A stretch of DNA of 64,000 bases from contig NZ_FMAD01000006.1 in NCBI RefSeq assembly GCF_900094595.1, forward strand, positions 347,923 to 411,922, in the 5' to 3' direction. This stretch comes from Cupriavidus alkaliphilus (GTDB lineage: Bacteria; Pseudomonadota; Gammaproteobacteria; Burkholderiales; Burkholderiaceae). Below, piece after piece: positions 27,197 to 35,827 of the stretch (positions within the stretch are counted from its first letter, which is position 1; each line of letters opens with the position of its first letter). Position numbers and translations under genes: made by a program. The notes under the pieces are model-generated. The model saw only the letters and a program-made list of their open reading frames with translations, was not told the DNA's origin and did no database searches.

Positions 27197-28477
27197 ATGA
27201 CACAGCACACGTCCATCCTGATCGTCGGCGCCGGCCAGGCGGGGGCCATGGCGGCCGCTGCGCTTCGCGGCCTTGGCTACGGTGGCCGCATCGTCATGGC
27301 GGGCGGCGAACGGCACGCCCCATACGAGCGCCCGCCGCTGTCCAAGTCCGTGCTCGCCGATGCCGGACAGGACGGGAAGATCGGCGTGCAACCCGCCAGC
27401 TTCTATGCTGATCAAGGCATCGAGTTGCGGCTGGGCGCCTGCGTCACCGCACTCGATGCCGGACGGCATGTCGCGCACCTGGCCGACGGCAGCGCCATCG
27501 GCTACGGCGCCTGCCTGCTGGCCACCGGCGGCAATGCCCGCGTGCTGCCGGCGCTGCCGCCGGGCACGCCACATGTGCATTACCTGCGCTCGCTGGACGA
27601 TGCGGCGCGCCTGCGCGAAGCCATGCAGCACGTTGGCGAGCTCGTGGTGATCGGCGGCGGCTTCCTTGGCCTGGAGACCGCGTCGACCGCCGCAGGCATG
27701 GGCCTGAAGGTCACGCTGGTCGAGAGCGCGGACGGCCTGCTTGGCCGCGCCCTGCCGCCGGAGCTTGGTGCATGGCTGGCGGACCGGGTACGGGCACAAG
27801 GCGTGACCCTGCGCCTCGGTTGCGGCATTGCCGCTTGCGACACCCGCGACGATGGCGTGCATCTGCAGCTGGCTGACGGTTCGGTGCTGCACGCACCGCT
27901 GGTGGTGGTCGCCATCGGCCTGACACCTGAAGTGACGCTTGCCGCCGGCGCTGGTCTGGCGCTGCATCCGCAGAACGGCGGTATCCAGGTCGACCAACAG
28001 TGCCGCACCAGCGCGGAAGGAATCTACGCTGCGGGCGACTGCTGCAGCCAGTACCAGCCGCTGTTCGGCACCGAGGTCCGGCTCGAGTCCTGGCAAAGCG
28101 CCAATGAACAGGGACGCATCGCTGCGGCGTCGCTGCTGGGCGTGGCGGCGGAACCCGCTGCGCTGCCGTGGTTCTGGACCGACCAGTTTGGCTGCAACGT
28201 GCAGATGCTCGGCGCCGGGCATCCGGATCTCCGCTATGCCTGGCGCGGTATCGGGGCCCACGATGCCGCCGCCCCGAAATTCATGCTGCTCGGCACCCGC
28301 CACGGCCGCCTGAGCCATGCCATTGCCGTGAATGCCGGCGGCGACCTGCGTCAGCTGCGCTCACTGGTCGGCCACGACGTCACTACCTGTCTCGCACGCC
28401 TGTGCGACGAGACCCTGCCGCTGCGGCAGGTCGTCCGCGAATGGCAGGCAGAAGCCGAACGCTCCATCACACTCTGA
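27197..28477 (+). CDS. PicB component: NAD(P)H:ferredoxin reductase
   Basis: This 426-residue FAD protein of the pyridine nucleotide-disulfide type has dinucleotide motifs ILIVGAGQAG (FAD, residues 6-15) and LVVIGGGFLGLETA (NAD), the GIYAAGDC motif for the flavin, and a reductase C-terminal domain. It transfers electrons from NAD(P)H to the Rieske ferredoxin. ATG 27197 follows the ferredoxin stop by 11 bases. Confidence 0.9.
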   Translation: MTQHTSILIVGAGQAGAMAAAALRGLGYGGRIVMAGGERHAPYERPPLSKSVLADAGQDGKIGVQPASFYADQGIELRLGACVTALDAGRHVAHLADGSAIGYGACLLATGGNARVLPALPPGTPHVHYLRSLDDAARLREAMQHVGELVVIGGGFLGLETASTAAGMGLKVTLVESADGLLGRALPPELGAWLADRVRAQGVTLRLGCGIAACDTRDDGVHLQLADGSVLHAPLVVVAIGLTPEVTLAAGAGLALHPQNGGIQVDQQCRTSAEGIYAAGDCCSQYQPLFGTEVRLESWQSANEQGRIAAASLLGVAAEPAALPWFWTDQFGCNVQMLGAGHPDLRYAWRGIGAHDAAAPKFMLLGTRHGRLSHAIAVNAGGDLRQLRSLVGHDVTTCLARLCDETLPLRQVVREWQAEAERSITL

Positions 28478-28490
28478 GAGGACCCCCCAC

Positions 28491-29780
28491 ATGTACCAGA
28501 CACAAGCGGTGATCCAGCACACGCTGGGCAAGAAAAACCCGGGACTGGCTGAATGCCGCTGGCCCGAGGACGGCCTCCACTACATCCCGGACTGGGTCTA
28601 CACCAGCCAGGCCGTCCATGATCTGGAGCTGCAGAAGATCTTCCGCGGCCGCTCGTGGAATTACGTCGCGCTGGAAGCTGAGATCACCAATGCCGGGGAC
28701 TTCAAGCGCTCGTATGTCGGCGCGACGCCGGTGGTCGTCTCGCGCGCCGAGGATGGCTCGATCAATGTCTTCGAAAACCGGTGCGCGCACCGCGGCGCAG
28801 AGTTCTGCCGCCACAGCCAGGGCAACACCAAGGAATTCGTCTGCCCCTACCACCAGTGGTCCTACGACTTGAAGGGCAACCTGCAGGGCGTTCCGTTCAA
28901 ACGCGGCGTCAACCGTGCCGGCGGCATGCCCAAGGACTTCCGCAACGAAGACCACGGGCTGGTGAAGCTGCACGTGGCGACGCGCAACGGCGTGATCTTT
29001 GCCTCATACGCGCCTGACATGGAAAGCCTGGAAGACTACATGACGCCGGAGATCCTGAAGGACTTCGACGTGGTCTTCAACGGCAAGCCGCTCAAGGTGC
29101 TCGGCTATTACAAGAACGAGCTGCCGTGCAACTGGAAGATGTACCACGAGAACCTGAAGGACCCGTACCACGCCACGCTGCTGCACTCCTTCCTGGTGGT
29201 GTTTGGCCTGCTTGTGGCGGGCAATGAATCGGCGATGATCGCCGACCCGGTGCACGGCCGCCACGGCACCATGGCATCGGCCAAGAAGGAGGACAAGTAT
29301 GCGGCCGTCAGCGACGAGAACAAGAAGGAGATGCGCTCGTACCACGAAGGCATGCAACTGGAGGACGAGCGCTTCCTGGAGTACGTGCGCGAGTTCGACT
29401 CGCCATGGTCGGTGACAATGCAGACGATCTGGCCGAACCTGATCGTGCAGCGCGAGATGAACACGCTCGGCGTGCGCCAGATCGTGCCCAACGGTCCCGA
29501 CAGCATGCTGATGCTGTGGACCATGTTCGGCTACGAGGACGATACCGACGAAATGACGCAGCATCGCCTGCGCCAGGGCAACCTGATGGGTCCGGCCGGC
29601 TTCCTCGGGCTGGAGGATAACGAGGCGATGAAGTTCGTGCAGGAAGGCGTGCGCCGCTCCAGCAGCGATCTCAACGTGCTCAAGCTGGACGCGCAGCAGA
29701 TCGGCACGTCCAGCTCCCTGATCTCTGAATCCGCGATCCGCGCGATGTACCAGTACTATCGCGGCGTGATGGGATTCTGA
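28491..29780 (+). CDS. PicB component: Rieske non-haem iron oxygenase, alpha subunit
   Basis: The 429-residue alpha subunit has the Rieske ligands in CAHRG and CPYHQW, 17 residues apart, and the mononuclear iron site in NWKMYHENLKDPYHATLLH (two His, with the bridging Asp). It is predicted to hydroxylate 6-hydroxypicolinate at C3. Rieske enzymes often act on carboxylated rings, and a decarboxylase for the product is encoded in the same island. The start is after the reductase stop, with AGAGGA upstream. Substrate assignment is by context. Confidence 0.87.
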   Translation: MYQTQAVIQHTLGKKNPGLAECRWPEDGLHYIPDWVYTSQAVHDLELQKIFRGRSWNYVALEAEITNAGDFKRSYVGATPVVVSRAEDGSINVFENRCAHRGAEFCRHSQGNTKEFVCPYHQWSYDLKGNLQGVPFKRGVNRAGGMPKDFRNEDHGLVKLHVATRNGVIFASYAPDMESLEDYMTPEILKDFDVVFNGKPLKVLGYYKNELPCNWKMYHENLKDPYHATLLHSFLVVFGLLVAGNESAMIADPVHGRHGTMASAKKEDKYAAVSDENKKEMRSYHEGMQLEDERFLEYVREFDSPWSVTMQTIWPNLIVQREMNTLGVRQIVPNGPDSMLMLWTMFGYEDDTDEMTQHRLRQGNLMGPAGFLGLEDNEAMKFVQEGVRRSSSDLNVLKLDAQQIGTSSSLISESAIRAMYQYYRGVMGF

Positions 29781-29808
29781 ACGCCGCCTGACCGGAACCC
29801 AAAGCAAT

Positions 29809-30333
29809 ATGAAACCGCTGAACTACTCCCTCTATCGCGAGAGCACCCTCGGCACCGGGCGCGCGATCGAACTGCGGCTGGAGATCGATGCCTTCCACGC
29901 TGACTATTGCGCGGTGCTCGACGCTGGCATGGTCGAGCAATGGCCGAGCTTCTTCACCGAGGATGCGCTCTACCGCATTACCGCGCGCGAGAACGCCGAG
30001 CGCAACCTGCCCGTCGGGCTGGTGTATGCCGAAGGCATCGGCATGATGCGCGACCGCGCCGCGGCGATCGCCAATACGCAGATGTTCGCGCCCCGCTACA
30101 ACCTGCACCTGGTGACCAACACGCGTGTCAGCGATGAAACTGCCGACGGCGAGATCGCGGCACAGGCCAACTTCATGCTGTTGCAGACGCTGGTCGAAGG
30201 CCCCACCACGATCCACCTCGCGGGGACCTATCACGATCGCTTCCGTCGCCAGGGCGCCAGGCTGCTGCTGCGCGAGCGGCAGGTGGTGTACGACACCACC
30301 ATCATTGCGAACGACCTGGTCTATCCGGTCTGA
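29809..30333 (+). CDS. PicB component: Rieske oxygenase beta subunit
   Basis: The 174-residue protein is the small structural subunit typical of alpha3beta3 ring-hydroxylating oxygenases, with the NTF2-like fold pattern (EIDAFHADYCAVLDAG, then YRITARENAERN). It has no metal motif. It ends the four-gene operon and is followed by a hairpin at 30351-30378 shared with the convergent picR. Confidence 0.87.
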   Translation: MKPLNYSLYRESTLGTGRAIELRLEIDAFHADYCAVLDAGMVEQWPSFFTEDALYRITARENAERNLPVGLVYAEGIGMMRDRAAAIANTQMFAPRYNLHLVTNTRVSDETADGEIAAQANFMLLQTLVEGPTTIHLAGTYHDRFRRQGARLLLRERQVVYDTTIIANDLVYPV

Positions 30334-30346
30334 GCCACATCGCAAT

Positions 30347-30378
30347 AAAAAGCGGCGGGCATAGCGCCCGCCGTTCTT
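30347..30378. terminator. Bidirectional intrinsic terminator between the PicB operon and picR
   Basis: CGGCGGGC at 30353-30360 pairs with GCCCGCCG at 30366-30373. Plus-strand reading gives TTCTT after the stem; minus-strand reading gives a clean T5 (A5 at 30347-30351). It therefore suits the convergent picR best but can serve both. Confidence 0.82.
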
Positions 30379-30380
30379 GC

Positions 30381-30911
30381 TTACATGCTCCGCAATACGG
30401 TGCGGCTGTACTGGTTGTTGGCCTCCACCAGTGTCGCCAGCAATTCCATGAACACCTCCCGCTGCGCCGGCTTCAGCGGCGCCAGCATGCGTTCCTGCGC
30501 GCGCGCCATGTCGGCACGCAGCGACGTTACCACGCTCTTGCCTTCGCGCGTCAGGTGGACATGGCGCGTACGCCGGTCCGCAGGGTTTTCGCGGCGCTCG
30601 ACCAGGCCGCGGTCTTCCAGGCGGCGCACCACATCCATTGTCGTGGTGCGGTCCAGCCCCACTTCCTGCCCCAGCGAGGTCTGATCCAGCCCCGGCAGCA
30701 CCGACAATACGGTAAGGATGGCGTACTGCACCGGCGTGATATTGGGCGCCTTGCATTCCTCGAAGAACATCGCCACGTGGATCTGGTGAAGCCGCCGCAC
30801 CAGAAAGCCGGGACGTGCCCACAGCAGTTCCTTGGCCGGATCCGCTTCCGGCACCGCAGTGGCCGTGCTGCTGCTTTCACTCGTTGCGCCGCGCTTTGCT
30901 CTTGGAGACAT
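30381..30911 (-). CDS. picR: MarR-family regulator of the pic cluster
   Basis: The 176-residue protein has the winged-helix pattern of MarR proteins: TSLGQEVGLDRTTTMDVVRR (recognition helix region) and NPADRRTRHVHLT (wing). It lies at the end of the picolinate island, facing the oxygenase genes. MarR dimers bind short palindromes and let go when an aromatic ligand binds, which fits the repeated TCAG-N4-CTGA boxes. Start choices are 30911 and 30923; the frame is open to 30992. An imperfect box next to its own start suggests autoregulation. Confidence 0.87.
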   Translation of the reverse strand: MSPRAKRGATSESSSTATAVPEADPAKELLWARPGFLVRRLHQIHVAMFFEECKAPNITPVQYAILTVLSVLPGLDQTSLGQEVGLDRTTTMDVVRRLEDRGLVERRENPADRRTRHVHLTREGKSVVTSLRADMARAQERMLAPLKPAQREVFMELLATLVEANNQYSRTVLRSM

Positions 30912-30927
30912 CGCCTTCACCATTTTG

Positions 30928-30946
30928 TATGCACACTGACAGTATA
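30928..30946 (-). promoter_or_regulatory. Imperfect PicR box and possible -10 element of picR
   Basis: Plus-strand TATGCACACTGA at 30928-30939 keeps one half-site (CTGA) of the palindrome. On the minus strand TATACT (30941-30946) reads as a -10 element, which would place the transcription start inside the box. No clear -35 element is seen. Confidence 0.5.
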
Positions 30947-31019
30947 TATGAGGGCACGGTAACGGCGATCGCCAGAACGGCTTGCAACGCATGACGCATG
31001 GGTCCCGGAGCGCCGCGCC

Positions 31020-31691
31020 TCAAAGCGCGCCGGCGTCGCGGAGAATGCGCTCGATCTGCCGGTAGCCGCGCTGGCGCGCATGCTGCAGCGGCGAAACCCC
31101 GTCGCCGTCGGCCAGGTTCACGTCGGCCCCGGCCTGGACCAGCAGGCGCACGATCTCGGTATGCGCGGCACCGCCGTTGCCGAGGATGATGGCCTCGAGC
31201 AAGGCCGTCCACTTGAGCTTGTTCACGTGGTCCACCGCCACGCCGGCCGCGATCAGCATGCGCACGGTCTCGACGTGGCCGCGCTCGGCGGCGGGAATCA
31301 GCGCGGTGCCGCCGTAGCGGTTGGTGCTGCGCAGGTCGGCGCCGTGCGCCAGCGTCAGGCGCAGGATCTCGTTGTGGCCGCGCGCGCCGGCATAGAGGTA
31401 GGGACTGTCGTGGATCGCGTCCTGCGCGTTCACGTCGGCGCCGGCATCGATCAGCACCCGCGCTGCCTGCACGCGGTTGTGGTGGGTGGCCAGCAGCAGC
31501 GCGGTGCGTCCCTGCGCATCGCGCGCGTCGATACTGGCGCCCCGGGCCAGCAGCGCGCTGACCTGCGCGGCGTCGCCGCGCGCCGCGGCTTCGCGCAGTT
31601 GTTGCTCGGGCGTTGCGCTCGCGGCGGCGGGGATGGAAGTCAGCATGGCAATGAACAGGGACAGGGCAATGAGCAGGCGCGCCGGCAGCAT
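31020..31691 (-). CDS. Exported ankyrin-repeat protein
   Basis: The 223-residue protein has a signal peptide (MLPARLLIALSLFIAMLTS, with cleavage near AAASA) followed by about five ankyrin repeats, for example DARDAQGRTALLLATHHNRV and TNRYGGTALIPAAERGHVET. It is probably a periplasmic protein-protein interaction scaffold. The start at 31691 has AAAGGA upstream and gives a clean signal peptide; longer frames to 31718 or 31781 are less likely. Its partner is unknown. Confidence 0.82.
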   Translation of the reverse strand: MLPARLLIALSLFIAMLTSIPAAASATPEQQLREAAARGDAAQVSALLARGASIDARDAQGRTALLLATHHNRVQAARVLIDAGADVNAQDAIHDSPYLYAGARGHNEILRLTLAHGADLRSTNRYGGTALIPAAERGHVETVRMLIAAGVAVDHVNKLKWTALLEAIILGNGGAAHTEIVRLLVQAGADVNLADGDGVSPLQHARQRGYRQIERILRDAGAL

Positions 31692-31946
31692 TGGGAATCC
31701 TTTCAGCGAATGCACCATGGGCGCGGTGAGGGCGAGGTGCAGGGAGACATCGGCCGCATTCTGGCACGCCGCCCGCGGCACGCGAAGTTAAGGATTCGAA
31801 TGCGCGCCAGTGCCAACGGCCATGGCATCCGGCGCCCGAATACGCTCTATAACAACCCGCGCCACCCTCCCCGCACACGCTGGCCTATAGTCGCGAGGCC
31901 CGCATCACGTCCGCCTGCGCGGGCCAGGCCTGACCGGAGACAACGC

Positions 31947-32414
31947 GTGTCGACAACCGAAGCCTATCTGCTGGATTCCATCCGCCTCGCCATGGAGAAC
32001 GTGCGCGAGCGCAATACCTGGCCCTTTGGCGCCGTGGTGGTCAGGGACGGCACGGTGCTGGCCCGCGCGGTCAACGAGGTCGATGCCACCTGCGACCCCA
32101 GCGCGCATGCCGAGATGCAGGCGGTGCGCGCCGCCAGCCGCGCGCTGGGCAAGCCCGACCTGAGCGGCTGCACCGTGTACGCCAGCGGCTATCCTTGCCC
32201 GATGTGCCTGACCGCGATGTACCTGGCCGGGGTCGAGGCGGTCTACTACGCGTATTCCAATGAGGACGGCGCCCCTTACGACCTGTCCGCCGAGCGCGGC
32301 TACGTCGAGCTGGCCCGTCCGCTCGACCAGCGCGAGATGAAGCTGGCCTACGTACCGGCCCGCGACCAGGGCGTCGACCTGTACGAAGCCTGGCGCGCGC
32401 GCCAGGTCCAGTAG
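31947..32414 (+). CDS. Nucleoside/guanine deaminase (CMP/dCMP deaminase fold)
   Basis: This 155-residue zinc deaminase has the catalytic HAE motif (AHAEMQAV) and the PCPMC zinc motif (YPCPMCLTAMYL). The size and these motifs fit guanine deaminase or a related nucleobase deaminase; TadA is also of this fold but is less similar at the C-terminus. The likely start is GTG at 31947 (ATG at 31992 is an alternative). It stands alone between unrelated genes. Confidence 0.85.
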   Translation: MSTTEAYLLDSIRLAMENVRERNTWPFGAVVVRDGTVLARAVNEVDATCDPSAHAEMQAVRAASRALGKPDLSGCTVYASGYPCPMCLTAMYLAGVEAVYYAYSNEDGAPYDLSAERGYVELARPLDQREMKLAYVPARDQGVDLYEAWRARQVQ

Positions 32415-32760
32415 CGGCGACGGCATGACGGGGAGCGGATGGCTGCCGCTCCCTTTGCCCTCGATGCCGGCATGGCCATCGCCTTGTCATCGGGGCCGAC
32501 TAATATGGGGATGACGGCGCTGCGACAGTGGGTCACATGTAACGGCCGGCGGCGGCACGGAACCGCGCGCGGGGCCTCCCGTCAAACCAATGGATTGCGC
32601 GAGATACCCGGCTGGGCTGCGGTGGCTGCGCTGCGGTACTGCAGCGCAACATGCAGCGCCCGTGCCGGATCGTCCCGCGAATCGTGCAACGCCCTTCCGC
32701 AGGCGCGATGTCGCCGCGCAGACTCCCAGCAAACGCCCCCCTCTAGCCAAGGAGACGAAC
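32415..32760. other. 346-base region without a recognised gene
   Basis: Between the deaminase and the small protein at 32761 I see no convincing coding frame, RNA or repeat. The last bases (AAGGAGACGAAC) are the ribosome site of the next gene. Confidence 0.5.
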
Positions 32761-32970
32761 GTGCTGAGCCCGCATGAACTTGCCACGCTGCTATTGCTGA
32801 GCGATGGCCCCGATTCCCTCGATTCCACCGATTCCCGCCAGATCGATCCCACCGACCTCAAGGCCCTGGTCGAAAAGCGATTCGTTCACCTGGAAGTCCT
32901 GCATGGCCGCCGCCAGGCGCCGCGCATCACCAGCCACGGCTATTCCATGCTCAAGGCCATGGGGCGCTGA
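32761..32970 (+). CDS. Small protein of unknown function (69 residues)
   Basis: A GTG start with a strong ribosome site (AAGGAG, 7 bases upstream) opens a 69-residue protein, LSPHELATLLLLSDGPD at the N-terminus and ITSHGYSMLKAMGR at the end. The pattern recalls a small winged-helix-like fold, but I cannot place it in a named family. It lies 66 bases before the intradiol dioxygenase gene and could share its transcript. Confidence 0.65.
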   Translation: MLSPHELATLLLLSDGPDSLDSTDSRQIDPTDLKALVEKRFVHLEVLHGRRQAPRITSHGYSMLKAMGR

Positions 32971-33036
32971 TGCCCCGGTCCCGGCCAGCGCGCGCCAAGC
33001 GCCGTCCGGCCCACTCGCAACACCACGGAGGCCACC

Positions 33037-33732
33037 ATGACCACGGGCCCGGTCGCTGATGCCGGCGTCCCGGCAGACCCCGACGCGGCGCGCCGCCGCT
33101 TCCTGCGCGACCTGGGCCTGTTGGCCGCGGCCGGCATCGCGCCGGGCACGGCCGCGGCGGCATCGCCCGCGGCGTGCCTGCTGACGCCGGCCGCCACCGA
33201 AGGCCCGTTCTACCTGGACGATGCCCTGGTGCGCGCCGATATCCGCGACGGCCGCCCCGGCCAGCCGCTGCGAGTGCGCATCCGGGTGGTCGACGCCGGG
33301 CGCGGCTGCGCGCCGGTGCCGGGTGCCCTGGTCAGCATCTGGCACTGCGATGCGCAAGGCCACTACAGCGGCGAAGGCCGCGGCGACCGGCAGGCGCGTT
33401 TCCTGCGCGGCGTCCAGCCGGCGGACAGCGACGGCGTCGCCAGCTTCACCTCGATCTATCCGGGCTGGTACGCGCCGCGCGCCATCCATATCCATTTCAA
33501 GGTGCTGCTCGGCCGCGCCGAAGCGTTGACCAGCCAGCTTTATTTCAGCGACGCGCTCAACCGGGAAGTCCTGGGCGGCCATCCGGCCTACCGTGCGCAC
33601 GGCGTGCCGTCGCGCGCCACCGTGCAGGACCCCATCGCGGGGACGCGTCCCAACCTGATGGCGGTGCGCCAGGCCGTCGACGCGGCGGGGATGCTCGAGG
33701 CCAGCTTCACGGTCGGCATCGCGCGCGCCTGA
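33037..33732 (+). CDS. Exported intradiol ring-cleavage dioxygenase-like protein
   Basis: The 231-residue protein resembles protocatechuate 3,4-dioxygenase. Iron ligands can be read as Tyr in HCDAQGHYSG, Tyr in YPGWY and the two His in APRAIHIHFKV. The N-terminus has twin arginines followed by a hydrophobic stretch (RRRFLRDLGLLAAAG), like a Tat signal, so it may act in the periplasm. Family members of this exported type have little-known substrates. Ribosome site GGAGG lies upstream of ATG 33037. Confidence 0.83.
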   Translation: MTTGPVADAGVPADPDAARRRFLRDLGLLAAAGIAPGTAAAASPAACLLTPAATEGPFYLDDALVRADIRDGRPGQPLRVRIRVVDAGRGCAPVPGALVSIWHCDAQGHYSGEGRGDRQARFLRGVQPADSDGVASFTSIYPGWYAPRAIHIHFKVLLGRAEALTSQLYFSDALNREVLGGHPAYRAHGVPSRATVQDPIAGTRPNLMAVRQAVDAAGMLEASFTVGIARA

Positions 33733-34011
33733 GCCCGCGGCAGGCGCATCCTGCCCGAGCGCAAAGTGCACCGGCGCACACCGCGCGGGTAATCCCTAGA
33801 TTGTGGTTCCCTGTGCCTTTCCTACCATGAAGGGAATCACGGGCCACCTGCCCGGCACCCCTGCCCGTCGGCAGGCCTGCCGTGCGTCCGCTGGCCCCGC
33901 ATGCTCCAGCTTTTCCCGACTTTTCCGGTGTTCGCGTCAGTGGCGAGTGGCCTCGGTCCCCATGGCTGGCACGCTCGCGGGTAGTCCCACACTCAGCAGA
34001 GGGAGACGGTC

Positions 34012-35178
34012 ATGGCATCCAGGGCGAGGAAATCAGATGGGCGGAGCAGCGGCGAGAGCAGCGGCAAAAGCAGCAGCGTCTCCCGGCGCGGCTTCCTGGG
34101 CGGCGCTGCCGGCGCCGCCGCGGGGGCGGCCGCCATGGGCTTCCCGGCCATCGTCAAGGCGCAGGGGCCGGTCACGATGCGCTGGCAGAGTACCTGGCCG
34201 ACCAAGGATATTTTCCACGAGTTCGCCGGCGACTTCGTCACCAAGGTGAACGACATGTCGGGCGGCGATCTCAAGATCGAGCTGCTGCCCGCTGGCGCAG
34301 TGGTCAAGGCCTTCGACCTGATCGACGCGGTCAGCAAGGGCACGCTGGACGGCGGCCATGGCGTGATCGCGTACTGGTACGGCAAGAACTCGGCGCTGGC
34401 GCTGTGGGGCTCGGGGCCGGCCTGGGGCATGGACCCCAACATGCTGCTGGCCTGGCACAAGTACGGCGGCGGCAAGGAACTGCAGCAGGAGATCTACCGC
34501 AGCCTGAACCTGGACGTGGTCTCGTTCCTGTACGGGCCGATGCCGACCCAGCCGCTGGGCTGGTTCAAGAAGCCCATCACCAAGCCGGAAGACTTCAAGG
34601 GGCTGAAGTTCCGCACCGTCGGCCTGTCGATCGATATCTTCACCGGCCTGGGCGCGGCGGTGAACGCGCTGCCGGGTGCCGAGATCGTGCCCGCGCTGGA
34701 CCGCGGCCTGCTCGATGCGGCGGAGTTCAACAACGCCAGCTCCGACCGCGCGCTGGGCTTCCAGGACGTGTCCAAGATCTGCATGCTGCGCAGCTTCCAC
34801 CAGTGCTCGGAACAGTTCGAGATCCTGTTCAACAAGAAGCGCTACGACGCGTTGCCGGCGAAACTCAAGGCGCTGATCGCCAACGCGGTGGACGCGGCCT
34901 CGGCCGACATGTCGATGAAGGCCATCGACCGCTATTCCAAGGACTACCAGGCGCTGCAGCAGCAGGGCGTGAAGTTCTACGCCACCCCCAACTCGGTGCT
35001 GCAGGCGCAGCTGAAGATCTGGGACGAAATCGTGGCGCGCAAGGAAAAAGAGAACCCCATGTTCAAGAAGGTCAATGATTCGATGAAGGCCTTCGCGCAG
35101 CGCTCCACGCGCTGGCAGAACGATACCAACGTCGACTACCGGCTGGCCACCAGCCATTACTTCTCCAAGCGCGGCTGA
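34012..35178 (+). CDS. TRAP transporter substrate-binding protein (DctP family)
   Basis: The 388-residue protein begins with a Tat-type leader ([20 protein letters not shown]) and then a DctP-fold domain (MRWQSTWPTKDIFHEFAGDF). It resembles the keto-acid/lactate-binding TakP group, which often uses Tat signals. It is the first of three TRAP genes. GAGGGAGA lies upstream of the ATG. The ligand is not known; an organic acid is likely. Confidence 0.9.
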   Translation: MASRARKSDGRSSGESSGKSSSVSRRGFLGGAAGAAAGAAAMGFPAIVKAQGPVTMRWQSTWPTKDIFHEFAGDFVTKVNDMSGGDLKIELLPAGAVVKAFDLIDAVSKGTLDGGHGVIAYWYGKNSALALWGSGPAWGMDPNMLLAWHKYGGGKELQQEIYRSLNLDVVSFLYGPMPTQPLGWFKKPITKPEDFKGLKFRTVGLSIDIFTGLGAAVNALPGAEIVPALDRGLLDAAEFNNASSDRALGFQDVSKICMLRSFHQCSEQFEILFNKKRYDALPAKLKALIANAVDAASADMSMKAIDRYSKDYQALQQQGVKFYATPNSVLQAQLKIWDEIVARKEKENPMFKKVNDSMKAFAQRSTRWQNDTNVDYRLATSHYFSKRG

Positions 35179-35197
35179 GCCCCCGGGGACGCGCGCC

Positions 35198-35827
35198 GTG
35201 CAACGCCTGCTGCTGCGCATCGACTGGCTCAGCACTTTCGTCGGCCAGGCCGCCTCGTGGCTGATCATCGCGCTCACGCTGATGATCAGCTACGAGGTGT
35301 TCTCGCGCTATGCGCTGGGCGCGCCGCACGCCTGGGTATTCGACGCCAGCAACATGCTGTACGGCACGCTGTTCATGCTGGCGGGCGCCTACACGCTGGC
35401 CAAGCGCGGCCACGTGCGCGGCGATATCCTCTACGGCTTCCTGTCGCCGCGGATGCAGGCCGGCATCGACCTGGTGCTGTACCTGGCCTTCTTCTTCCCC
35501 GGCGTGATCGCGCTGGCCTGGGCCGGCATCGACTTCTTCGAGGTCTCGCTGGCGCAGAACGAACACTCCTCCATCGCCGCCGACGGACCGCCGATCTATC
35601 CGTTCAAGGCGGTGATCCCCGTGGCCGGCGCGCTGCTGCTGCTGCAGGGCGTGGCCGAGACCATCCGCTGCGTGCTGTGCCTGCGCACCGGCAACTGGCC
35701 GCTGCGCGAAGGCGATGTCGAAGAGGTCGACGTCGACAAGCTCAAGGAGATGGTGCAGGGCACGCCCACGGCTGAACTGGCCGAGGCTCCGCCACCGCGC
35801 GACAACCCGCCGGGAGCCGGTCGATGA
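35198..35827 (+). CDS. TRAP transporter small permease (DctQ family)
   Basis: The 209-residue protein has four predicted helices, as usual for DctQ, and a charged C-terminal tail. The start is GTG at 35198, 19 bases after the binding-protein stop. Its stop overlaps the ATG of the large permease at 35824, so the membrane subunits are co-translated. Confidence 0.9.
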   Translation: MQRLLLRIDWLSTFVGQAASWLIIALTLMISYEVFSRYALGAPHAWVFDASNMLYGTLFMLAGAYTLAKRGHVRGDILYGFLSPRMQAGIDLVLYLAFFFPGVIALAWAGIDFFEVSLAQNEHSSIAADGPPIYPFKAVIPVAGALLLLQGVAETIRCVLCLRTGNWPLREGDVEEVDVDKLKEMVQGTPTAELAEAPPPRDNPPGAGR

